Part shown: one piece after another, positions 40,835-49,463 of the stretch
How the letters are laid out: the number at the start of each line of letters is the position of its first letter
How positions within the stretch are numbered: position 1 is the first letter of the stretch
Origin: Parapedobacter sp964498395
Lineage (GTDB): Bacteria > Bacteroidota > Bacteroidia > Sphingobacteriales > Sphingobacteriaceae
Reading direction: 5' to 3'
DNA: 64,000 bases
NCBI GenBank assembly: GCA_964498395.1
Contig: CAZCHE010000004.1
Span: 248,001-312,000, forward strand
Made by a program: the position numbers and the translations under genes
Notes under the pieces: model-generated
Told to the model about the DNA's origin: nothing
The model's database searches: none
The model's input: only the letters and a program-made list of their open reading frames with translations

Positions 40835-41641
40835 ATGATGGTAGGAGAAATTACCGGATATATCCTGGCTATTTTGGTCGGCATATCGTTAGGGCTCATC
40901 GGTAGTGGGGGATCCATCCTGACGGTTCCGATTTTGGTGTATATTATGGCGGTAGAACCTGTATTGGCAACGGCATATTCGCTTTTCGTAGTCGGAACCA
41001 CGTCGCTGGTCGGCGGCATACAAAGTGCCATTCAGAAAAAAGTAGATTTCAAGACCGTGCTTGTTTTCGGTATCCCGTCTATTTTTGCGGTCTACTTGAC
41101 AAGGGCATACCTCATGCCATTGATTCCGGATGTCATTTTCGTATTGGGAGGTTTCCAGTTTACCAAGCCCATCGCGTTGATGGTCCTTTTTGCCATTGTG
41201 ATGATTTTTGCTTCGATATCGATGATCCGGCCGTGTCCGCATTGCAAAGATACCGATGCGGACAGCATAAAATACAACTATCCCATGATTCTGCTGGAAG
41301 GGATATTGGTAGGTACGCTTACAGGGTTGGTCGGTGCCGGAGGTGGATTTTTAATCATACCGGCTCTTGTGCTCTTGGCAAAGATGCCGATGAAATTGGC
41401 CGTGGGAACATCACTTTTCATTATCGCAGCCAAATCGCTCTTGGGATTTATTGGCGATTTGCAAGGCAGTGAGGTAATCGACTGGACGTTATTATCCACA
41501 TTTACGGGTTTGTCGGTAATTGGGATATTTGTAGGGATTTACTTGTCTAAGAAAATTGCCGGAAACAAACTGAAAGCGGCGTTTGGATGGTTTGTGTTGG
41601 TTATGGGGGTGTATATCCTTGTCAAAGAGCTTTTTATGTAA
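40835..41641 (+). CDS. TauE/SafE-family sulfite exporter
   Basis: A 268-residue inner-membrane protein with about eight helices in two duplicated halves, each with the family motif (GISLGLIGSGGSILTVPILV and GTLTGLVGAGGGFLIIPALV). TauE/SafE proteins export sulfite, sulfoacetate or related organosulfonates. Next to two CstB-like genes, whose products make sulfite and thiosulfate, sulfite export is the natural role. A small CPHCK motif in the middle loop resembles a metal or redox site. ATG 40835 or 40838 is the start. Confidence 0.88.
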   Translation: MMVGEITGYILAILVGISLGLIGSGGSILTVPILVYIMAVEPVLATAYSLFVVGTTSLVGGIQSAIQKKVDFKTVLVFGIPSIFAVYLTRAYLMPLIPDVIFVLGGFQFTKPIALMVLFAIVMIFASISMIRPCPHCKDTDADSIKYNYPMILLEGILVGTLTGLVGAGGGFLIIPALVLLAKMPMKLAVGTSLFIIAAKSLLGFIGDLQGSEVIDWTLLSTFTGLSVIGIFVGIYLSKKIAGNKLKAAFGWFVLVMGVYILVKELFM

Positions 41642-41653
41642 AAAAAATCTCAT

Positions 41654-41697
41654 GTAACTTATGTTGCTGTACAGTAAATGAACGTGTTATACCTTTG
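41654..41697 (+). promoter_or_regulatory. Crp/Fnr-type operator and promoter of the cstB-like operon (site 5)
   Basis: GTAAC-TTAT-GTTGC (41654-41667, one arm mismatch, centre 41660.5) and a perfect TACCTTTG at 41690-41697, 29.5 bp from the centre. The first gene starts at 41734, giving a leader of about 30 bases. Confidence 0.75.
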
Positions 41698-41733
41698 TGA
41701 TACAATTGAGAAATGCAGTAAAATAAATCAGTT

Positions 41734-43152
41734 ATGGTCGTAGAACAAATTTATACGGGATGTTTGGCACAAGGTGCCTATTACATCGAAAGTAACGGAG
41801 AGGCTGTGGTAATCGATCCACTTCGGGAAGTACAACCTTATATCGAAAAAGCCGAAAAAGGCGGGGCGAAAATCAAATATGTATTGGAAACGCATTTCCA
41901 TGCCGACTTCGTGAGCGGGCACCTGGACCTGGCCAAAAAGACAGGGGCTACCATCGTTTTCGGCCCTACCGCCAAGCCGGCTTTCGAAGCGCATGTGGCC
42001 GAGGACGGTGAGATGTTAACGGTGGGGGATATCAAAATCAAGGTCATCCACACGCCGGGCCACACGATGGAAAGCACTTGTTTTCTTTTGATTGACGAAA
42101 GCGGAAAAGAAACCGGACTGTTCACGGGAGATACCCTGTTTATCGGCGATGTGGGCCGCCCCGACTTGGCACAGAAAGTAATCGCTGACCTGACCCAGGA
42201 AAAGCTGGCAGCCCATCTTTACGATTCGTTGCATAACAAAATCATCCCATTGGCTGACGACATCATCGTCTATCCGGCACATGGTGCCGGTTCGGCCTGC
42301 GGAAAGAACATGAGCAAGGAAACCACCGATACATTGGGTAACCAAAAGAAAACGAACTATGCGCTGCAGCCGATGAGCAAAGAAGTATTTATCGAAAAAG
42401 TACTGGACGGATTGATGCCGCCACCGGGATATTTCCCCGGCAATGTACTGATGAACATAAAGGGGTATGATAGTATAGATAACGTGCTGGCAAAGGGCAC
42501 GCAAGCATTAGCACCCGATGCGTTTGAAGCGGCGGCTAACGAAACTGATGCGTTGTTGCTGGACACCAGAGATGCGCAGGTTTTTGCCAAAGGGTTTATC
42601 CCTAACTCGATTAACATCGGGATAGATGGCAATTTTGCACCCTGGGCGGGCGCGTTAATCCCTGATATGAAGCAAACCATCTTGTTGATCGCTGACGAGG
42701 GCCGTGAAGAAGAGGTGGTGACTCGCTTGGCTCGTGTGGGATACGATAACACCATCGGTTACCTGCAGGGTGGGTACAAGGCATGGAAAAATGCGGGAAA
42801 AGAATCCGATACCATCGAATCCATCAGTGTAGACGAACTGGCAAAACGCATGACCGAAAATCCGGAGTTGGACATTCTGGACGTGCGTAAGAAAAGTGAA
42901 CATTATGCCGAGCATGTTATCGGAGCCGAGAACATTGCCCTGGATTACATCAATGAGCATATCGCCGAGGTAAGCAAAGACAAAACGTATTATGTGCACT
43001 GCGCCGGAGGTTATCGTTCGATGATCTTTACGTCTATCCTCCGTGCGAGGGGCTATGATAACCTGATCGACATACAAGGCGGTTTCAAAGCCATCAAGGA
43101 GTCCGGTAAGTTCAAGGTTAGTGACTATGTCTGCCCGACCACCATGCTGTAA
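41734..43152 (+). CDS. Persulfide dioxygenase-rhodanese fusion (CstB-like), copy 1
   Basis: A 472-residue cytoplasmic protein: persulfide dioxygenase domain (residues about 1-240; LETHFHADFVSGH with H54, H56, D58; HTPGHTMES; GDTLFIGDVGRPDL; YPAHGAGSACG), a cysteine-free rhodanese (about 275-355; DTRDAQVFAKGFIPNS) and an active rhodanese with YVHCAGGYRS (C423). This is the CstB layout; CstB turns low-molecular-weight persulfides into thiosulfate. It differs clearly from the 43183 copy, so the two are old paralogues and may prefer different thiol substrates. It leads a long operon that runs to thioredoxin. Confidence 0.9.
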   Translation: MVVEQIYTGCLAQGAYYIESNGEAVVIDPLREVQPYIEKAEKGGAKIKYVLETHFHADFVSGHLDLAKKTGATIVFGPTAKPAFEAHVAEDGEMLTVGDIKIKVIHTPGHTMESTCFLLIDESGKETGLFTGDTLFIGDVGRPDLAQKVIADLTQEKLAAHLYDSLHNKIIPLADDIIVYPAHGAGSACGKNMSKETTDTLGNQKKTNYALQPMSKEVFIEKVLDGLMPPPGYFPGNVLMNIKGYDSIDNVLAKGTQALAPDAFEAAANETDALLLDTRDAQVFAKGFIPNSINIGIDGNFAPWAGALIPDMKQTILLIADEGREEEVVTRLARVGYDNTIGYLQGGYKAWKNAGKESDTIESISVDELAKRMTENPELDILDVRKKSEHYAEHVIGAENIALDYINEHIAEVSKDKTYYVHCAGGYRSMIFTSILRARGYDNLIDIQGGFKAIKESGKFKVSDYVCPTTML

Positions 43153-43182
43153 ATCATTTTCACCATTTAAAATATAGAAATT

Positions 43183-44562
43183 ATGTTTTTCCAACATGTA
43201 TACGATAAGAGTCTGGCTCAGGCGAGTTACTTCATCGGTTGTCAGGCCAAAGGCGAGGCTATCGTCATCGATGCGCAGCGGGACATCGATGTTTACCTGG
43301 AGATTGCCAGGCAAAACAACATGAAAATCACGCACATTACCGAAACACACATCCACGCCGATTTTCTCTGCGGATCTCGGGAATTAGCGGCCGTGACAGG
43401 TGCCCAGCTCTATCTGTCGGACGAGGGAGGGGAGGACTGGCAATACCAATTCCCCCATGTCGGTTTAACGCACGGCGATATCATTAAGGTAGGCAACCTG
43501 AGCCTGGAAGTGTTACATACACCAGGACATACGCCAGAGAGCATTAGCTTTCTACTGACAGATCATCCGGCTACGGACAAGCCCGTGATGGTTTTTACAG
43601 GTGATTTTGTTTTCGTGGGCGATATCGGCCGGCCGGACTTGCTGGAGAAGGCAGCGGGAATCAAGGGTACCATGGACAAAGGAGCGAAACAGATGTATGA
43701 ATCCATTCAAAAGTTTGCCCAGTTGCCCGAGTACGTGCAGGTATGGCCGGCACATGGCGCGGGATCGGCTTGTGGCAAGGCGTTGGGAGCGGTGCCCAGC
43801 TCCACGGTGGGTTACGAAAAAGTCCGCAATTGGGCATTCCAATATGGGGAGGACGAAGCTGGGTTTATAAAATACTTGTTGGAAGGGCAACCAGAGCCGC
43901 CCAAGTACTTTGCGATGATGAAGCACCTGAACAAGGTAAGCCGTCCGCTGTTGGTAGAGGTTCCGAAATACCCCAGATTATCGAAAGAGCAGTTTATGCG
44001 CGCTTACAATAACGGATTGAAAGTAATCGATACCCGTAACAAGGCGGAGTTTGCCAAGGGCTTCATACCGGGAAGTATCAATATCCAAGGCAACAATGCG
44101 TTTGCTACCTGGTGTGGTTGGCTGTTGAACTACCAAGAGCAATTTGTATTGGTGGCCGAAGATGGCCAAATCGAAGACCTGACCCGGAAGCTCATGCGAA
44201 TCGGGCTGGACAATGGCTATGGCTATATTTCCGATGTGAACGATTTGGGCCTGGAGCTGGAAACGGCAGATATTATTGGTGTCCAGGAGTTTAAATCCTA
44301 TATCGGGAAACCCGATACCCAGATTGTGGACGTGCGAGGTCTTTCCGAGTACCAAGCCTATCACGTGGATGGTGCGGAACACGCATTTGTGGGAACATTG
44401 GCTGACAACCTGGATAAGATCAACAAGGATAAGCAGGTCGTCATCCACTGCCAAAGTGGAGACAGGGCCACCATCGCACAATCTTTGTTGGCCAAAAATG
44501 GTTTTAAAGACGTCAAAAACTATTCGGCAGGTATGAAGGAGTGGATGGCGTTAAATAGTTAG
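43183..44562 (+). CDS. Persulfide dioxygenase-rhodanese fusion (CstB-like), copy 2
   Basis: A 459-residue cytoplasmic protein with the same three-domain order: dioxygenase (about 1-235; TETHIHADFLCGSRELA, HTPGHTPES, GDFVFVGDIGRPDLLEKA, WPAHGAGSACG), inactive rhodanese (about 260-350; DTRNKAEFAKGFIPGS) and active rhodanese with HCQSGDRATIAQ (C423). It shares long stretches with the exported 35480 protein, including a common linker LLEGQPEPPKYFAMMK, so those two are close paralogues distinguished by the signal peptide. Thirty bases separate it from copy 1 and from the peroxiredoxin gene. Confidence 0.9.
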   Translation: MFFQHVYDKSLAQASYFIGCQAKGEAIVIDAQRDIDVYLEIARQNNMKITHITETHIHADFLCGSRELAAVTGAQLYLSDEGGEDWQYQFPHVGLTHGDIIKVGNLSLEVLHTPGHTPESISFLLTDHPATDKPVMVFTGDFVFVGDIGRPDLLEKAAGIKGTMDKGAKQMYESIQKFAQLPEYVQVWPAHGAGSACGKALGAVPSSTVGYEKVRNWAFQYGEDEAGFIKYLLEGQPEPPKYFAMMKHLNKVSRPLLVEVPKYPRLSKEQFMRAYNNGLKVIDTRNKAEFAKGFIPGSINIQGNNAFATWCGWLLNYQEQFVLVAEDGQIEDLTRKLMRIGLDNGYGYISDVNDLGLELETADIIGVQEFKSYIGKPDTQIVDVRGLSEYQAYHVDGAEHAFVGTLADNLDKINKDKQVVIHCQSGDRATIAQSLLAKNGFKDVKNYSAGMKEWMALNS

Positions 44563-44592
44563 TGTTTAGAAAAGTAGTAAAAAAGGAATCAA

Positions 44593-45243
44593 ATGGAAAC
44601 ACAAGCAATAAACAGTATGCCGAGAATCGGCGATAAGGCACCCGATTTTGAAGCGGTAACTACCACAGGAACTATCCGGTTTTCGGAATACAACAAAGGG
44701 AGTTGGGTCGTTTTGTTCTCTCATCCTGCGGATTTTACCCCGGTGTGCACCACGGAAATGAGCGGTTTCGCTCGGGAACGTACTTTTTTTGAAAAGCACA
44801 ATACCAAACTGATGGGATTGAGCATAGACAGTATCCACTCACACATCGCTTGGGTAAATGCCGTTGATGAAAAAACCGGGGTGTTGTTCGATTTCCCGAT
44901 TATAGCAGATCTGGATATGAAAGTGGCGAAACTGTATGGCATGTTGCAACCCGGCGAAAGCGAGACAGCGGCTGTCCGTGCGGTATTCATCATCGATCCG
45001 GCCGGTAAAATACGGCTGATCATGTATTATCCATTAAATGTAGGACGAAACATGGACGAGGTTAAACGCACGTTGGTGGCCCTCCAAACTTCGGACGAAC
45101 ATCAAGTAGCGATGCCGCTCAATTGGCAACCAGGCGATAAAGTAATCGTTGGTGCTCCGAAAACACTAGAGGGGTTGAAAGCACGTAAAGCAGACACCAG
45201 TTTGGAGCAGGTCGACTGGTATTTGGCGAAAAAGTCAATTTAA
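44593..45243 (+). CDS. Peroxiredoxin (Prx6-type)
   Basis: A 216-residue thiol peroxidase with the peroxidatic cysteine in HPADFTPVCTTE (C52) and the long C-terminal dimerisation part of the Prx6/1-Cys group (ALQTSDEHQVAMPLNWQPGD). It reduces hydrogen peroxide and organic peroxides; members also react with sulfane sulfur, which suits this locus. It lies in the operon of the CstB-like genes, 30 bases after copy 2. Confidence 0.93.
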   Translation: METQAINSMPRIGDKAPDFEAVTTTGTIRFSEYNKGSWVVLFSHPADFTPVCTTEMSGFARERTFFEKHNTKLMGLSIDSIHSHIAWVNAVDEKTGVLFDFPIIADLDMKVAKLYGMLQPGESETAAVRAVFIIDPAGKIRLIMYYPLNVGRNMDEVKRTLVALQTSDEHQVAMPLNWQPGDKVIVGAPKTLEGLKARKADTSLEQVDWYLAKKSI

Positions 45244-45253
45244 TAAAGCAACG

Positions 45254-45325
45254 ATGGATGAACTGGTGGTTTCGGAAGGCGGCTGCAAATCATCTAGCGG
45301 CTCACCGCAGCCATCAGTTTTTTAA
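45254..45325 (+). CDS. Candidate microprotein (23 aa)
   Basis: ATG 45254 starts 10 bases after the peroxiredoxin stop and encodes a 23-residue peptide, MDELVVSEGGCKSSSGSPQP then SVF, ending before the rhodanese gene. It has one cysteine in a glycine/serine context. Position in an operon gap supports translation, but such short frames arise by chance. No family recognised. Confidence 0.2.
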   Translation: MDELVVSEGGCKSSSGSPQPSVF

Positions 45326-45341
45326 CAATAAGTATAGCATC

Positions 45342-45674
45342 ATGATAGCATTACTCGAACAGATCGTTGGCGCAGCGGGAGAACGGCCAATGAATGAAGT
45401 GATAAAGGAAGCGGTTTTATTGGTTGACGTGCGCAGTCCTGAGGAGTTCGCATCCGGTAGTGTCGATGGCGCCATCAACATTCCTCTGGGCGTATTGTCA
45501 CAGAATTTTGCGGTGTTTCAGAACCGGCAAAACATCGTTGTGTTTTGCCGTAGCGGAGCCAGGAGCGGCCAAGCCAAAATGTTGCTGGAGCAGAACGGCT
45601 TTACAGGTGTCATCAATGGAGGGCCTTGGCAACGTGTACAAGAGGCACTGGAACGTGTGCTCCAAAGGAATTAA
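45342..45674 (+). CDS. Single-domain rhodanese
   Basis: A 110-residue sulfurtransferase. LLVDVRSPEEFASGSVDGAI and the active-site loop VVFCRSGARSG (C69) are typical of small cytosolic rhodaneses such as GlpE/PspE types, which move sulfane sulfur between carriers such as thioredoxin or persulfides. ATG 45342 is preferred; the frame is open upstream from 45258 but the added 28 residues do not look like a rhodanese N-terminus and lack a signal peptide. A methyltransferase gene follows after 8 bases. Confidence 0.88.
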   Translation: MIALLEQIVGAAGERPMNEVIKEAVLLVDVRSPEEFASGSVDGAINIPLGVLSQNFAVFQNRQNIVVFCRSGARSGQAKMLLEQNGFTGVINGGPWQRVQEALERVLQRN

Positions 45675-45682
45675 TCGGGCAT

Positions 45683-46312
45683 ATGTCAACTAAGCAATAT
45701 GCACCGGATTTCTGGAACGAGCGGTATAGCCGGCCTGATTTCGTCTACGGCGAAATGCCTAATGCTTATTTGGAACGGAAGTGGCAAGGACTAACTCCGG
45801 GGAAGGCGCTGTTTCCGGCGGAGGGTGAAGGGAGAAATGCCGTTTTCGCGGCAAAATCGGGGTGGACTGTTTCCGCGTTTGACCAAAGTGAAGCGGCGAA
45901 AAAAAAGGCGGAGCTTTTAGCAGGAAAGAACGGCGTGAAAATAGACTATACCATCTCAGATGTGGATCGCGTGTATTATCCTGAAAATTCATTTGACGCA
46001 ATGGTATTGGTGTTTGCCCACTTCCATTCAGACAACCGCAGGGATTACCATCGGAAATTGAGCGCTTTTTTGAAAAGTGGCGGTATACTGGTTATGGAAG
46101 CATTTTCCAAGAAGCAACTTCGACACCAGCAGGAGCATCTGAATGCGGGAGGACCAAGAGCTGTCAGGATGCTTTACGATCTAGCGGAGTTGAAGTTGGA
46201 TTTTCAGGGTTTTGAATGGCTGGAGTGCTACGAAACGGAAACAGTCTTGAATGAAGGCCAACACCATATAGGCAATGCTTCCGTCATTCGGATGTATGGA
46301 GTTAAACGATAG
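45683..46312 (+). CDS. Class I SAM-dependent methyltransferase (TehB/thiol-methyltransferase-like)
   Basis: A 209-residue methyltransferase: WNERYSRPDFVYGEMPNAYL opening, glycine-rich SAM motif GKALFPAEGEGRNAVFAAKS, acidic motif SAFDQSEAAKKKAEL and later SDVDRVYYPENSFDAMVLVF. Proteins of this type (TehB, thiopurine and thiol methyltransferases) detoxify small nucleophiles, so methylation of sulfide or thiols is plausible in this operon; the substrate is not shown by sequence. ATG 45683 lies 8 bases after the rhodanese stop. Confidence 0.85.
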   Translation: MSTKQYAPDFWNERYSRPDFVYGEMPNAYLERKWQGLTPGKALFPAEGEGRNAVFAAKSGWTVSAFDQSEAAKKKAELLAGKNGVKIDYTISDVDRVYYPENSFDAMVLVFAHFHSDNRRDYHRKLSAFLKSGGILVMEAFSKKQLRHQQEHLNAGGPRAVRMLYDLAELKLDFQGFEWLECYETETVLNEGQHHIGNASVIRMYGVKR

Positions 46313-46370
46313 CATGCCGGTTACGGCCATTATGCTTGTTTTGTTTGTACACTTTTAAAAAAGAAAAAAG

Positions 46371-46613
46371 ATGAAAAGTTATCTAAGAAACTGGGATTTT
46401 ATGCGTATCTTCAGATTGGTAATCGGTATTATAGTCCTCATTCAGGGCATTCAGGCAGGGCAGTGGATGTTGGCAGCCTTAGGTGGGTTTTTCGCACTGA
46501 TGCCACTGCTGAATGTCGGTTGTTGTGGGGCCTCCGGGTGTGCTACACCTACCGCGAGAAGCACGAAAAAGGACGCTCACATCACGTACGAAGAAATAAA
46601 GGCAAAACCATGA
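46371..46613 (+). CDS. DUF2892/YgaP-type membrane protein
   Basis: An 80-residue protein with two short helices (FRLVIGIIVLIQGIQAG, QWMLAALGGFFALMPLLNVG) and a cysteine-rich end to the second (VGCCGASGCATP). DUF2892 is the membrane half of YgaP, a membrane rhodanese; here the rhodanese is a separate gene 700 bases upstream. The vicinal cysteines may receive or release persulfide sulfur (inference). Ends in a charged cytosolic tail. Confidence 0.8.
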   Translation: MKSYLRNWDFMRIFRLVIGIIVLIQGIQAGQWMLAALGGFFALMPLLNVGCCGASGCATPTARSTKKDAHITYEEIKAKP

Positions 46614-46697
46614 AACCGAGATGTGAATAACATTGATACACAGTGTAGCGGTTATTTGCATCGAGTTTTCATCAGCCATATATAAGAAAATAATTAG

Positions 46698-46925
46698 ATG
46701 AAATCATTGGTTAAAAACAATCTGTTAGTTATTGTGGGGGTTGCCTTGGGAGCATTGGGTGGATTCCTGTACTGGAAATTCGTCGGCTGCAATACCGGTA
46801 CCTGCCCGATTACATCAAGCCCGGTGAACAGCACCATTTACGGTTCGGTTATGGGTGGTTTGTTAGGATCAGTAACAAAAAAGGAAAGAAAGGAGAAAAA
46901 TGACATTTCAAGAAATCATCAATAA
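46698..46925 (+). CDS. DUF6132-like small membrane protein
   Basis: A 75-residue protein with two helices and the pattern FLYWKFVGCNTGTCPITSSP, which I recognise as the DUF6132 type of Bacteroidetes. The two cysteines (GCNTGTCP) lie at the membrane face. Its 3' end overlaps the thioredoxin gene by 26 bases, implying coupled translation and a shared task. Function unknown. Confidence 0.75.
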   Translation: MKSLVKNNLLVIVGVALGALGGFLYWKFVGCNTGTCPITSSPVNSTIYGSVMGGLLGSVTKKERKEKNDISRNHQ

Positions 46926-47193
46926 AGATAAGCCCGTATTAGTGGATTTTTTTGCAGTTTGGTGTGGCCCTTGTAAAATGCAGGCCCCGATTTTGGAGGC
47001 ACTGAAAAAGCGAGTGGGCGATTCGGCCGATATCATCAAAATAGATGTAGACCAAAACCCACAGGTAGCGGCCCTGTACCAGATTCGCAGTGTGCCTACA
47101 TTGGCGATTTTCAAGAACGGGGAAGTGCGCTGGCGGCAATCAGGTATCTTTTCTGCGGACGAACTGGAACGGTTGATTAAAGAAAACGTATAA
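46900..47193 (+). CDS. Thioredoxin
   Basis: A 97-residue cytosolic thioredoxin with the redox motif WCGPCK (C22, C25), the cis-proline SVPTLAIFKNG and no signal peptide. It overlaps the DUF6132 gene. Thioredoxin can reduce persulfides on rhodaneses and CstB-like proteins, releasing sulfide, so this is likely the reductant of the operon rather than the cell's main thioredoxin (inference). A strong terminator follows. Confidence 0.95.
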   Translation: MTFQEIINKDKPVLVDFFAVWCGPCKMQAPILEALKKRVGDSADIIKIDVDQNPQVAALYQIRSVPTLAIFKNGEVRWRQSGIFSADELERLIKENV

Positions 47194-47197
47194 AGGG

Positions 47198-47240
47198 AAA
47201 CCTCGAAGTACCATTTGGGCCTTCGAGGTTTCTTCTTTTT
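47198..47240. terminator. Rho-independent terminator between convergent operons
   Basis: AAACCTCGAAG (47198-47208) pairs perfectly with CTTCGAGGTTT (47221-47231) across a 12-base loop, followed by CTTCTTTTT. It closes the cstB-like-to-thioredoxin operon and lies just past the stop of the convergent TlpA-like gene. Confidence 0.88.
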
Positions 47241-47250
47241 GGCGGTTTGC

Positions 47251-47823
47251 CTATTCATTCACCAATTCACGGATGCCGTTTATTACCTCAGGCATCGAGT
47301 AGTCCCTGCCTCCTTCCACCCTGGCTGCGATAGCGCCTTTCTTATCCAATATGATTGTTGTCGGGATAGCGTTGCCGAGAAACTCGGTCGGTATTTTGCT
47401 GTGGGGGATGAATACGGGAAGGTCTAATTTCCGCTGGTCCATGAATGCCTGTGCTTGTTCGTGTTTGCCGTCTACATCCACCAACATGAAGACGAGGTTG
47501 TCGTTGTCCTTGAATTCATCTTTCAATTTTTGGATGGAGGGCATTTCCTGGATACACGGCGGACACCAGGTAGCCCAGAAATTAATAAATACGACTTTTC
47601 CCTCAAGTTCGTTCAATGCGATCACTTTTCCGTTCCCGTCTTGAAACGAAACGCTGTGTGCTAACCGCTGCTTGACCGGTACGGCCATGGAATTCTGGCT
47701 GGAAGCACCTTCCTCATCTTTCCCCTTGCTTTCTTCTACACATCCTGAGAATGTGTTGATTGCTATTGCTGCCGAAAGGTAAAATGAGGATAAAATTAGC
47801 CGGTTTTTTGCGATGTTTATCAT
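47251..47823 (-). CDS. TlpA-like thiol-disulfide lipoprotein
   Basis: A 190-residue thioredoxin-fold protein anchored by a lipobox (NTFSGC, C28), with the redox motif ATWCPPC (C87, C90), the cis-proline NAIPTTIIL and the usual TlpA order. The lipid anchor places it on the periplasmic face or outer membrane. It ends the minus-strand operon containing the SoxB-like protein, DsrE and DoxX. In Sox systems a periplasmic thioredoxin (SoxW) keeps sulfur-carrier cysteines reduced, and this may be the local equivalent (inference). Confidence 0.88.
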   Translation of the reverse strand: MINIAKNRLILSSFYLSAAIAINTFSGCVEESKGKDEEGASSQNSMAVPVKQRLAHSVSFQDGNGKVIALNELEGKVVFINFWATWCPPCIQEMPSIQKLKDEFKDNDNLVFMLVDVDGKHEQAQAFMDQRKLDLPVFIPHSKIPTEFLGNAIPTTIILDKKGAIAARVEGGRDYSMPEVINGIRELVNE

Positions 47824-47847
47824 ATTCCTATGTACTTTAATTACTTT

Positions 47848-49452
47848 CTATCGAAAACTGTATCCGGTTCCGGGCATTTGAGAAAATGCATTCGTGCCCA
47901 GATCCACCGCAATGGAACGCCCGTCAAGCACAGGGCTAACCGTGCTTTTCACGTTGAGGTATTCTTCTACGGCATCATGTAAGGTATAACCTTGTATCAC
48001 TACGTTTTTAGCATTCGGCATTCGACAAAGCACATGCAGGGGTTCGCCGGTACGGTTGCAGGAGGCCATCCTGTAGGTTTTGTCCGCTTGTAACGGCTTG
48101 CCTTGGATAGTAACCTCAAGCACGCGTTCGCCCATATCTTTCGAGCTGTCAAACTTTAGCGTCATTCCCGAAAAGCGAACCAGCCAGCCACCGAAGCGTT
48201 TCGCCGGATCTTTTGCAAATACATTGTTTATTTCCTTCTCCAACCAATCCCTGATTTGTTGACCGGTTACTTCACCTACTTTCATGTGCTCGTCTACGGG
48301 TAGCATGCGCCACAGGTCTTCCTTGGTGATGGCCATCTTACCCGACTCGTCAGGTACGATCGGAACGCCGAATCGGAAGCCGTTGGAAGTCGCGAAGTCT
48401 GCGCCTGTCTTCCATAGGAGCGCATCGGTAATCATGTTATCCATGGGATTTTCTACAACGAGGTAGCGGTACATCGGTGTAGTGGTATACCCCAGTATCC
48501 GACCCATTTCCGTATTGTACGGTGCCAACAGCCCATCGATGGTTTCCTGTATTTTAGGGTCGGCGGGAAATTTCCGTGGGTCGACTTCGATTAGTTCGTA
48601 GTCGTGACCAATAATTTTTTTGCCTTTTACTTTCAGGTCCAATCGCCCGACAAACGACCCGAACGCCCCCGGTTCCACTACTTTAGCATATTTGCCTATT
48701 ATAGGCTGGCGTATACGCTCGTGCGTATCGTTTCCGAATATAAAGTCGACCCCCTCTACGGCTGGATTGTTGGCCAATAGCACCTGTTTCGAGATGCCGA
48801 TGTGGGCTACTAGAAAGAGGATATCTACCTGTTGGTTTTCTTTTAATTCTTTGACTAACTCCCTGAGATTGTTTTCCACCTCCGTAAACTTCAAGCCTTT
48901 GCTGAAGCCGGGGTTTTGCCGAATCGGTACTTCGGGATCGTTATAGGCAATGAACCCTATTTTGAAACCTCTCTTTTCCGTGATCCAGTAAGGTGGGAAG
49001 ATCGCTTCATCGTTAGCCTCGTGGTACATGTTTGATACGATGACGTTGGTTTTATAGGCATTCATGACGTCAAGCATGACCTGTTTGCCATAGATGACCT
49101 CCCAATTGCCGGGGATGAGCAGGTCATACCCCATTTGCTCGATAAGGGGGGGGAATACCTTTCCCTCGGATCGTACGCTCTCTCCGCTGCCTTGGATCAA
49201 GTCGCCGCCATCGATGAATACCGTTCCCTCGGGATTTTCTCGGCGTATTTGCTCCACTAGTGTTTTGATGGATGCCAAGCCTCCGGCATCCCTGAAAACA
49301 ATAGAATCGTTTTCTACGAACAACTCCGCATGCGGATTGAGGTAAGCGTGTATATCCGCTGTCTGTAAAATAGTGATTACTTCTTCTTCCTCATTTGTGC
49401 TGCATGACAGCAATGCCACCGCGCACAAGAAACTATTAGCCAATATTCGCAT
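47848..49452 (-). CDS. SoxB-like 5'-nucleotidase-family lipoprotein
   Basis: A 534-residue protein with lipobox (LLSC, C17), an N-terminal metallophosphoesterase domain (QTADIHAYLNPHAE, FIDGGDLIQGSG, IPGNWEVIYG, LVAHIGIS, FGNDTHERI) and a C-terminal 5'-nucleotidase domain (DNMITDALLWKTGADFATSN, MLPVDEHMKVGEVTG, GGWLVRFSGMTLKFDSSKDM). The GNWEVIYG block and the GG..VR..GM..D...MG tail resemble SoxB, the thiosulfohydrolase that cleaves sulfate from carrier-bound thiosulfate, more than plain 5'-nucleotidases. No soxYZ, soxAX or soxCD is in view, so a different carrier would be needed. The usual GHTH metal motif reads GNDTH, a noteworthy substitution. Activity on nucleotides cannot be excluded. 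Confidence 0.72.
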   Translation of the reverse strand: MRILANSFLCAVALLSCSTNEEEEVITILQTADIHAYLNPHAELFVENDSIVFRDAGGLASIKTLVEQIRRENPEGTVFIDGGDLIQGSGESVRSEGKVFPPLIEQMGYDLLIPGNWEVIYGKQVMLDVMNAYKTNVIVSNMYHEANDEAIFPPYWITEKRGFKIGFIAYNDPEVPIRQNPGFSKGLKFTEVENNLRELVKELKENQQVDILFLVAHIGISKQVLLANNPAVEGVDFIFGNDTHERIRQPIIGKYAKVVEPGAFGSFVGRLDLKVKGKKIIGHDYELIEVDPRKFPADPKIQETIDGLLAPYNTEMGRILGYTTTPMYRYLVVENPMDNMITDALLWKTGADFATSNGFRFGVPIVPDESGKMAITKEDLWRMLPVDEHMKVGEVTGQQIRDWLEKEINNVFAKDPAKRFGGWLVRFSGMTLKFDSSKDMGERVLEVTIQGKPLQADKTYRMASCNRTGEPLHVLCRMPNAKNVVIQGYTLHDAVEEYLNVKSTVSPVLDGRSIAVDLGTNAFSQMPGTGYSFR

Positions 49453-49463
49453 GTTTTCCCAGT

